Of a DNA stretch of 64,000 bases, positions 55,218 through 64,000 are shown one piece after another. The position numbers and the translations under genes are program-made. Origin of the DNA: Zea mays (taxonomy: Eukaryota > Streptophyta > Magnoliopsida > Poales > Poaceae); the NCBI RefSeq assembly GCF_902167145.1, contig NC_050096.1:181137825-181201824 (forward strand), given 5' to 3'. How positions within the stretch are numbered: the stretch's first letter is position 1; each line of letters starts with the position of its first letter. Below the pieces are notes generated by a model. The model had not been told where the DNA came from. It did no database searches and was given only the letters and a program-made list of their open reading frames with translations.

Positions 55218-58200
55218 GTGTAACACCTCAGGTGTTACCATGGCTAGGGCACACCTATGCACTAATGACTATGATCACATGTGGAAGAAACTTAAGGAGC
55301 AAAAGTGTAAGGGCCTTGGAAGCTAGGTTTTAACCAAGAGATGTGGATGACCAAAAGCATTACCCAATGTGCACTTATCACTTTGGACAAGGGGGGAGTA
55401 AACCCTAAACCTCTCTTGAATCCTATCTTCTAAGCACCTTGGTTAAAGGGGAGAGTTTAAGCAAAGGTGCAAGTCATGACCAAACCTTTGGCACAAAGTT
55501 AAGTAACTTATTAACCTACAATTATAGAGAGGAAACATTGCTAAAAGACCCCTTAAGAAACCCCAAATCCAATCCCTAAGTAGAGAGAGAGCTAGAGCTC
55601 TCTAATTCTCTCTAAGTCAAAAACTACACCTAAACTAAAGATCCACCATGTTCACCTTGAAGATGGCACCAAAACCACCTAAGTTCTATACCAAAAATGT
55701 GGCATACCACCTAGGGAACCCCCTGGAAAAAGTTGACACCGAGCCCTTGACGTTTGACATGCCTTGGCATCGTTTTTGTCACGAGGTGGGCAGGGAGACA
55801 TACCTGATTTGGCGTCTAAAGATCTCCCTACCTAGGGCATATTTGCCATGGCGACTCACGGATGAGAGACAGCCCTAGGTGCCAGGAAAAGACTCGCGCC
55901 AGATTTTTGCCAAGATTCGCACGCTTGCGACTTGGGCGAGCTGTGGAACACGGGCAGAAGAAAACCTCCACGTGTTCGACGCGCCCTGAGAGCACGCCCG
56001 CGCCCGACCCCGCGCCACGCCGAGCCGCGCTAGTGTTCCCCGTGTGCGCCCGCACCTCTAAAGCCCACTCAGGCGTCGACCATACCCTTCCGAGCACGCT
56101 CAACCTCACCGGAGCTCAAACTCACCGGCGTTTGCCCGTGCACGGCGAGTCCGCGGCCACCCGAACCCCTGCCACCGTAGACCGGCCAACCAAGCCCTTC
56201 CCAACTCCGTCCGACCCTCGGAGAGGACTGAGCACACCTCGGTGAAGCTCCCCGAGCGAGGAATCGAAGTCTGCTTCGCCGGAGAGGCCAGTCCACGGTC
56301 GCCGGACTCCCTCCGACCGCCGGCGAGCGTAGACCGGGTAAGCCACTGCGCCATTTTTTGATTCAATGCACAGATAGCCTCTACATCACCCCGTGAAGCT
56401 CACCGGGCCATTGGATTGAACTAGATCGCCGTGATTTGGCCGGCACACCCGCCACCGACGAGGATACCCGCCTGCGCACGTGGACCGAGCGATTCCGGTC
56501 ATCCCCGCCGTCGAGCCGTACATCGTTGTGACCGCCAGGACCTCCCGGAGCCAACCCCGCCCCTCGCCGAACCTCTCTCGCCGCCGGTAAGCCGCGCCGC
56601 CCTTTTCTTTCCCGCGGGTACTGTTTACATTAAGGGAAGGACCTCGGGGAAGAAGAAGGAAAGGTCAGGGGGATTTTTAAACTATCAGTGACTCAGGGGA
56701 ATAGTGGCACAGGGGTAGATTTCAGTGGGTAGATTTGGATTAAACCCAGGGTCCTCGGTGCAAAGTAGTTTTCCAGGAAACCTTTATTTAAATCTGATTT
56801 AAATTTTGACAGAACTTGAATAATCCATAACTTCTGTTTTATTCATCCAAATTTAGTCAAACCAATTTTGTCAGACTTTAAATAATGTAAACTACTTAGG
56901 AAAAATATAAAACCCTTATGTACTACAGAAAACTTTAGGGTTCTGATTTAATTATTGTTTTGGCCAAAAGCTAAATAATAGGAAGAAAAATAGTTGCGCT
57001 ATTTGACTAGGGTTAGAAAAATTTGGAGAAGTTTATGTCCACCTACTGACCTGTTTAAAAATGCTAAACTTCTCTGTCCACCCCATTAAGTTAGTTTTTG
57101 CCATTTATTTTACAATGTGCTTAAGGTTAAGAAAAATAGAAAAGGTGATTCAAATAATGAACCAGGGGGTACTCCTATTTTTGTTAGGGTACTTATTTAA
57201 AGTAGTTCACTAGAAAAATCTATGATACCCTGGTTTAGTATAAAATAAATAGGATACCTTTTATTTTAAGAAAACAAGGAAAACTTAGAAAAACCCTACA
57301 AAAATAACCCCAAGGTGAAAACACCTCAACCCTTGGGATAGTTAATGTTTTGTTATTAAGAACTTAGGAAAAATATGAAATCTGCTGTTTGACATTTTTC
57401 AAATAACAATGTAGTAGAAAGTGCCTTTTTGGCATTAAACTTTAGAAAATCATAACTAAATAACCACCCCTTAGCTTTCTATGATCTTTGGCACAGAAGC
57501 TTATTATTACTATTAGATACCAACAAAAATAACCTTTAGGACAGAACCCACCCCTAATTAAGAGTTGTAGTGCAAAATGGCCCATTTACACCACTCTTGT
57601 TATTTTTGTCTAGAGCCTAGCCTTTTTCAATTGAATTTCAAAGTCCTAGGATAAGCTATATTGACCAAAGGCAAGTCCCTGTAATTTTTACAAAATGTTT
57701 GGAAAAAGTTAAACCAATGTTGTAGTTCAAACCTACACTAGAAACCATAAATAGAAAATAAAGAAAGGAAAATGAATAATGGAAATTAGTGTCATCCTAA
57801 AACCCTTTATAAATTGTCCACTAAAATATGTAAAGGAAATACCAATCCACTATGCTTATCCTTAACAAAACTTAAACCTAGAGTGATAATCATAAACCAC
57901 TAAAAGCCACATATGACCAAGAAACCCTAAGTTACTCATTAACTTAGTTTTTCTTCCTTTAGCATAATGTTATTAAATCCTTCATAATCATGACATACAT
58001 GTTCATTGCATTTCGATAGACTGTAACCTCGCTGACGGAGAGTGCGTCCTCGTGCCAGAGCAAGGAGCTGCTCAGGAGGTAGCCCCGGATCCAGCACCAG
58101 AGCCTGCACTAAAGGATCTGCCTGCCACAGCCTTGGAAGGCAAGCCCCGGTTTATGCATAACCTGTTATTTATGCTATTTTAATATACTTAATGATTGTA

Positions 58201-59536
58201 GGATTGATTGTGCACTTAGGTGTAGGAGTTGTTTGAAACCCTAGTTGCATGATCTCAGGAATCCTGTTGAGATGAATACTAGTATGCTAGGTCGAGTAGC
58301 TGCTTTATTAATTAGGATCTCGGTAGAAGTCGAGTGATTTTTCTAGCACTCGCGCGAGGTCAGGAAATTGGTTGTACCCACTTCCATATCATAATGAGGC
58401 TAGTCTGGGGACAACAATCCATGGGGATTGGTTGTCTACGAGATGAAATGGGAATAAGGATTAACGTGCGGATACCTGTGTCAAGCGTTTGAATGTACTA
58501 AACACATACCGAGAAATATGGTAAATCGGTAAGCCTAGTACTTGAGTGAACCTGCCCGCAGACTTTACCCCTCACGCGACCTGAGATGTGGTCTCCCATT
58601 CCGGTTATGGTGGGTACAAGTGCGGTCACTGCACGACGGCAGTCGGGGTCAGTGAGGCATTGTACGCCAAGGCGATGAGCCCTGATCTGTTGCCAGGGGA
58701 TCGATGGGGACGGTTGATGTGTGTGGGGACGGAGTGCCTCGCCACGTCGTGTGTTTAGGTTTACCTTGCAAGGATAAAACTCGATTCGAATCGTCTGCTT
58801 CTCGCAGCTAATGAGACTGCTTGATCCATTGTACTGCATTGAGTAACAAGTGGAAATATGATGAGTTGATATAAGATGTTGATTGCTAAAAATGTTTGCT
58901 ACTATGTATGAATAGATAGTACACATTTAGCCTTAAGAGAGTCACACTTAAATTGGCAAAGTTAAAACTTGACTTAGAAACTCAGCTAGTGATTTTGGCA
59001 ACCCAACCCCACAGCCAAACAACTGCATGTCTAGAGGTAGAGGAGTAGACTCCTCACACCGGGTAAGTCTAGCTGAGTATTAGTATACTCAGCCTTGCTT
59101 GTGGCATAATTTTTACAGGTTCTCTGGAGGACATGATTGCTGGAGTGACTTGGTCGTCCATCTTGCCACCGGGTTGGACTGTCGAGTGGGACCCTACCTC
59201 GGCTGAGGAGGAGCATGAGGAGTGATGGGACAGGCTTCCCCATCTCTCTGTTTATTTAACGTTAGTTTTATTCCGCTGCACTTCGAACAATGATGGTTAC
59301 TTTTGCAAAACTCTGATGATGATGTAATAATTTAATACTCTTACATGCATGGTTTTATACTTTATTGTATTTGCTCTGTGACTCACCTTCGAGTGAGATT
59401 GTGGTACTTGATCCTGTCAGTGGCCTCATCGGACTAGATCTGAGGGATTGACGGGTTATTCCCATTTAAGTGTGGTCTAGCCTCTAAGGCGGGACTTAGG
59501 CACTTAAGTCGGAATAATTCGGGCAGTTCTGCCACA
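55218..59536 (+). repeat. Solo LTR J, 4.3 kb, Del/Tekay-type
   Basis: tgtaacacctcaggtgttac at the left and cagttctgccaca at the right, flanked by TSD tatag (55213-55217, 59537-59541). There is no internal domain, so it is a solo LTR of 4319 bp. The first 20 bases contain a 19-bp palindrome. It shares the layout of solo LTR H read in reverse ('ctgagtat...tactcagcc' then 'acaggt'). A GC-rich part lies at 55860-56640 and an AT-rich part at 56760-58000. Open frames at 55648-55878, 55862-56245 and 58498-58926 have no recognised domain. The family name is uncertain; long LTRs of this kind are known for Tekay/Xilon-type elements. Confidence 0.85.
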
Positions 59537-59541
59537 TATAG

Positions 59542-60109
59542 AAGAGGACGTAGGAGGTGATTGCCAAATTCGTCATCAATTGCGTTGCGACCAAGCGAGA
59601 AAGGCGGTGGCGGGCATGACGAGGGTAGACACGAGCAGCACGACGGTTGCGAGGAAAGACATTTTAACGATCCCGCGAAAAGGACACGAGATCTGGAATA
59701 GGATCGACGAGAGGAAAATATATATACATATATCATCGAGTTTCCAAAATTTTATAGTTTTCGCAAATACTAAATTTTTAGGCATTTAATTGATATTAGA
59801 AAAACTAAAATTCATATTTAATACTCGAAGAAACGTTCCAAAGATTTCAAAAACTCTTGGGATCATCATCGAGATATTTTAATCTATTACGATAAAATTT
59901 TGCACTCATAAACACTATGCATCGGCATGAATGCAACACTCAAAGTTCCTCTAAGATTTTATTTTTACTAGGCTTACGCATATATATAAAACAAAATAAC
60001 TCTTCACTATTTAGGAAAAAAACAGAAAAACAAGGAAAAGAGAGGGTAACACCTGAATTTGGTGGATATTAGGAAAGAAATTTTATACCCCCAAATTCAG
60101 GGTGTTACA
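59542..60109 (-). repeat. Solo LTR H, right piece
   Basis: This is the start of the LTR in element sense: minus strand tgtaacaccctgaatttggg from 60109. It has a hairpin formed by 60046-60062 and 60091-60108. It is cut by solo LTR J at tatag and followed by the TSD tatac. Confidence 0.82.
60046..60108. other. Hairpin at the end of solo LTR H
   Basis: gtaacacctgaatttgg pairs with ccaaattcagggtgttac across a loop of about 28 bases. A similar terminal palindrome opens solo LTR J at 55219-55237. Confidence 0.75.
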
Positions 60110-60114
60110 TATAC

Positions 60115-61078
60115 CAACCCTTTCCCTCTCTCAATCGGTCACATTGACCAGTCGAGTGCTTCTCCTTAATCACTTGGGTCACTAAGACCCTGCAAGGATC
60201 ACCACACACTTAGGTGTCTTTTTGCTAGCTTTATAAGGCACTTAGAAGAATTAGAATAAGAAGGAGAAAGCAATCCAAGCAACAAGAGCAACAAAAGAAA
60301 CAAAAAACACCCTCTCTCAAGTCACTAAGCAATTGAGTTGATTTTGAGGCTTGGAGAGGATTTGCTCTTTTGGATGTGTCTTGGAGTGTATGCTTTTGCT
60401 CTAGTATTGAATGTGGAGTTTCAGAAAACTTGGATGGCTTGAATGGTGGTGGTTGGGGGGTATTTATAGCCCCAACCACTATTCCAGCCGTTGGTGTCGA
60501 TGGGCACACCGGATAGTCCGGTGGTGCACCGGACATGACACTGTTCACTGTCCGATGCATGCCACGTAAGCAGACCGTTGGGGTTTGTAGCGGTTGACTG
60601 TTGAAGTCCTTCGTCCTCTTGCGGCACCGGACAGTCCGGTGGCACACCGGACAGTCTGCTGCGTTCTGACTTCGCTGCTATGACTTTTGACTTGCGCATT
60701 GTTCACTGTTCATCTGACATCGCAGTCGACCGTTGGCGCAGTCGACCGTTGCTCCGGTGGCTCCCGAGCATGTCCGATGCACACCGGATAGTCCGGTGAA
60801 TTATAGCGGAGCGACTGTGGGAAAACCCAAGAGCAGCTAGTTCGTGGGTGCCTCGGCCTGGGCACCGGACAGTGTTCGGTGCGTCACTAGCAGCACCAAT
60901 GCTTATTTTTGCTCCAAACTTGCAGAGTTCCCCAACTTATTTTCTTTGTTGGTTTATGTTGAACTTTATGCACCTGAGATAAATGACAACTAGACAAACT
61001 AGTTAGTCCATGTGGTTTGTGATGGATGTCAACCACCAAAATCGATTGTAGGAAATGATTCAACCCATTTCCCTTTCA
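60115..61078 (-). repeat. Element K 3' LTR, inner piece (Ji-like)
   Basis: Resumes after tatac with ccaaccctttccctctctc and ends ccatttccctttca. With 42386-42706 it gives 1285 bp. Palindrome variants lie at about 60500-60870, with a TATA box on the minus strand at 60468-60461 (tataaata). Confidence 0.85.
60461..60468 (-). promoter_or_regulatory. TATA box in element K LTR
   Basis: On the minus strand, tataaata in 'ggggctataaatacccccc', the same context as in element G. Confidence 0.6.
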
Positions 61079-61838
61079 ATCTCCCCTTTTTTGTGATTGA
61101 TGCCAACACAAACCAAAGCAAATGTAAAGTGTAGGAATATAACTAGTTTACAATTTTGACAGATGTGCATAAGTTACTTTGAATTTAAACCAACTAAACG
61201 TATTTCTAAGTATATATGATTGCTTTCTTCTAGTTTAACATTTTGGACCACATTTGCACCACTTTGCTTGTTTTTGCAAATCTCTTGTAAAAGTCTTTTC
61301 AAATTCTTTTACAAATAGCCAATGGTATAAGAACATAATTTCTAAAAGAATTTTCACGATTTTGAACATTTCCCCCTGTTTCAAATGCTTTTCCTTTGGC
61401 TAAAAAGCTCCCATGAAGAAATTCTCCTCTTAGCTGTCAAGAGGGTTTTTGTAATTGAAATATTTTATCCCCCTTTGTGAAACAGTTTTTGAAAAATTGG
61501 GTGGTGGTACGGTCCTTTTGCTTTGGGCCTATAAATTCTCCCCCTTTGGCATTAATCGCCAAAAACGAAGAATCTTGTGAGGCCTTTTAATTCTCCTCTG
61601 ATAAATATGAGTGAAAGTACATGAGTAAGGGAAAGGATAAATGATACTGACAGAGTTGGAGTGGAAGCCTTGCCTTTGCCGAATATGCCATTTTCCTTTC
61701 AATCTAACACTAATCATAAAGATACTCATGGAAGCACATTAGTCTTAGCCTTGGCAAAAGAAGAATAAGAAATATGCATTTGTACCAAATGAAAGAGATA
61801 TGATCAAAGGTATATAAATGAGCAATGTGTGCAATGTT
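61079..61838 (-). other. 3' untranslated region of element K
   Basis: The polypurine tract (minus strand aaaaaaggggagatt) abuts the LTR. More purine runs lie near 61366-61379 and 61537-61552. No gene is visible. Confidence 0.6.
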
Positions 61839-64000
61839 TCAATCAAGGTTCCGAGAATCTAAGATGTTTAGCTCATTCCTAAGCTTGCTAAAAGTCTTTT
61901 CATCTAGGGGCTTGGTAAAGATATCGACTAATTGGTTGTGGGTGCTAACATAAGCAATTTTGATGTCCCCTTTTGTTGGTGATCTCTCAAAAAGTGATAC
62001 CGGATGTCTATGTGCTTAGTGCGGCTGTGTTCAATGGGATTATCCGCCATGCGGGTTGCACTCTCATTATCACATAGGAGAGGGACTTTGCTCAATTTGT
62101 AGCCATAGTCCCTAAGGGTTTGCCTCATCCAGAGTAGTTGTGCACAACAATGGCCTGCAGCAATATACTCGGCTTTGGTGGTGGATAGAGCTACTGAGTT
62201 TTGTTTCTTTGAAGCCCAAGACACTAGGGATCTTCCTAGAAACTGACAAGTCCCCGATGTGCTCTTCCTGTCAATTTTACATCTGACATAATCGGCATCG
62301 GAATACCCAATTAGATCAAAGGTAGATCCCTTGGGGTACCATAGCCCAAACTTAGGAGTGTAAACTAAATAGCTCATGATTCTTTTCATGGCCCTAAGGT
62401 AAACTTCCTTACGATTTGCCTAGAACCTTGCACACATGCATATGGAAAGCATAATATTCGGTCGTGAAGCACATAAATAGAGTAAAGATCCTATCATCGA
62501 TCAGTATACCTTTTGATCTATAGATTTACCTCCTGTGTTGAGGTCAAGATGCACATTTGTTCCCATGGGTGTCTTGATGGGTTTGGCATTCTCCATTCCA
62601 AACTTCTTGAGTATGTCTTGAATGTACTTAGTTTGGCAGATGAAGGTGCCTTCTTGAAGTTGCTTGATTTGAAATCCAAGGAAATACTTCAACTCCCCCA
62701 TCATAGACATCTCAAATTTCTGTATCATAATCCTACTAAACTCTTCACAAGATGACTTGTTAGTAGACCCAAATATAATATCATCAACATAAATTTGGCA
62801 TATGAACAAGTCTTTAGCAATTGTTTTAGTGAAGAGAGTAGGGTCAACTTTACCAACTTTGAAGCCATTAGGGATAAGAAAGTCTCTCAGGCATTCATAC
62901 CATGCTCTTGGGGCTTGCTTGAGCCTATAAAGCGCCTTTGAGAGCTTATACACATGTGTAGGATACTCACCATCTTCAAAGTCGGGAGGTTGCTCAACAT
63001 ATACTTCTTCCTTGATAGGGCCATTGAGGAAGGCACTCTTCACGTCCATTTGATATAACTTAAAGCCATGGTAAGTAGCATAGGCAAGTAATATACGATT
63101 TGACTCAAGCCTAGCTATGGGTGCATAGGTTTCATCAAAATCCAAACCTTCGACTTGTGAATATCCCTTGGCAACAAGTCGGGCTTTGTTCCTAGTCACC
63201 ACACCATGCTCATTTTGTTTGTTGCGGAATACCCACTTGGTACCTACAACATTTTGGCTAGGACGTGGAACTAAATGCCATACCTCATTCCTCATGAAGT
63301 TGTTGAGCTCCTCTTGCATTGCCACCACCCAGTTCGGATCTCTTAGTGCATCCTCTATCCTGTATGGCTCAATATAAGACACAAAAGAGTAATGTTCACA
63401 GAAATGAGCAACTCGAGATCTAGTGGTTACCCCTTGTGGATGTCACCAAGTATGGAGTTGACGGGGTGATCTCTTTGAATTGCTTGGTGGACTCTTGGGT
63501 GCGGTGGTCTTTGATCATGAATTTTTTTATCATCTTCCTTGTCTTGATCATCTTCATCTCCCCCTTGATCAATGTCCTCCTCTTCAGGTGGCTCATCATC
63601 TTGATCTTCATCCTTTTCTTATTAAGCCATGTCCTCATCTTAAGTTGGTGGAGATGCTTGTATGGAAGATGATGGCTGATCTTGTGCTTATGAAGGCTCT
63701 TCGGATTCTTTTGGACACACAAACCCAATGGGCATGTTCCTTAGTGCGACGCATGGAGCCTCTTCATCATCTAGTTCATCAAGATCAACTTGCTCCAGTT
63801 AGGAGCCATTAGTCTCATCAAACACAATGTCATAAGAAACTTCAACTAATCTAGTGGACTTGCTGAAGACTTTATATGCCCATGTGTTTGAGTCATAACC
63901 AAGTAAAAAGCCTTCTACTGCTTTAGGAGCAAATTTAGAATTTCTACATCTCTTAATAAAAATAGAGCATATGCTCCCAAAAACTCTAAAATAAGAAACA
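61839..64000 (-). pseudogene. pol: Element K pol, C-terminal part: integrase end, RT, RNase H
   Basis: The window ends inside integrase. On the minus strand from 64000 I read [19 protein letters not shown]..., [13 protein letters not shown], a stop (near 63801-63799), and an acidic linker in shifted frames. RT follows from 63382 with [11 protein letters not shown], an intact [10 protein letters not shown] and [16 protein letters not shown], to about 62501. RNase H is at 62389-61928 (STTKAEYIAAG, LCDNESATRM, HSRTKHIDIRYHFL). A frameshift near 61960 precedes the usual tail DIFTKPLD and the TGA at 61841-61839. There is also a break near 62500-62390. It is close to pol of element G but keeps YVDD. 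Confidence 0.87.

Noticed and set aside
54794..55333. Ala/Arg-rich frames on both strands
   Set aside because: Caused by simple 'cgcgctggc' repeats in solo LTR H.
55648..56245. Open frames in the GC-rich part of solo LTR J
   Set aside because: Short, overlapping on both strands and without recognised motifs. Treated as LTR sequence.
58498..58926. 142-residue frame in solo LTR J
   Set aside because: No domain. It lies in an LTR and no homologous frame is evident in solo LTR H.
59434..59785. Small frames at the J/H border
   Set aside because: They cross the TSD tatag and join two unrelated LTRs.
1..64000. A non-transposon host gene
   Set aside because: After assigning all layers, no stretch remains that shows host gene exons. 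What is left is LTR or element non-coding sequence.

Overview
This window looks like a maize (Zea mays) or close-relative intergenic block. I find no host gene, rRNA, tRNA or CRISPR array. Almost every base can be placed in one of nine nested LTR retrotransposons or solo LTRs. The organism call rests on Huck-like and Grande-like Ty3/Gypsy elements, Opie-like and Ji-like Ty1/Copia elements, and Copia LTRs packed with the palindrome CACCGGACTGTCCGGTG. Family names come from recognition only, so they are 'like' calls. Boundaries are read from TG...CA ends, primer-binding sites, polypurine tracts and 5-bp target-site duplications (TSDs).

Nest order, oldest to youngest where it can be read. (D) is a decayed Del/Tekay-type Gypsy pol on the minus strand, seen at 9107-10452 and 41860-42385. 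Into D went (B) an Opie-like element, plus strand, 3' part at 6494-9106; (E) a Huck-like element, minus strand, 10453-41854, TSD ctagc; and (K) a Ji-like element, minus strand, from 42386 and running off the right edge. Into B went (A) a Grande-like element, plus strand, 3' part at 1-6493. Into E went (F) an Opie-like element, minus, 14994-23908, TSD cttgc, and (C) a gag-less Grande-like element, minus, 31287-40675, TSD cttcc. Into the LTR of K went (H) a roughly 4.0-kb solo LTR, 42707-60109, TSD tatac. Into H went (G) a Ji-like element, plus, 43605-52722, TSD gccgc, and (J) a 4.3-kb solo LTR, 55218-59536, TSD tatag.

The retrotransposon gag-pol genes are all broken by stops, frameshifts or deletions. 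Huck E lacks the reverse transcriptase core, G has YVDE in place of YVDD, C has no gag, and F is only lightly damaged.

The most interesting object is the extra gene carried antisense to pol in both Grande-like copies. In C it is open across three exons (678 + 233 + 8 codons) with two 73-74-bp GT-AG introns, a good ATG context and an upstream TATA box. In A the same gene has the same two introns at the same codons, a conserved TATA box and a single in-frame stop. It converges on pol, with a short tandem repeat between them. Grande was, as I recall, reported to carry an antisense gene ('gene 23'), and Retand-clade relatives an antisense ORF, so the gene itself may be known. The conserved introns, dedicated promoter and coding conservation deserve a second look. 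Copy C, whose LTRs differ at only about 2 of 584 positions, appears to have moved recently without its own gag.
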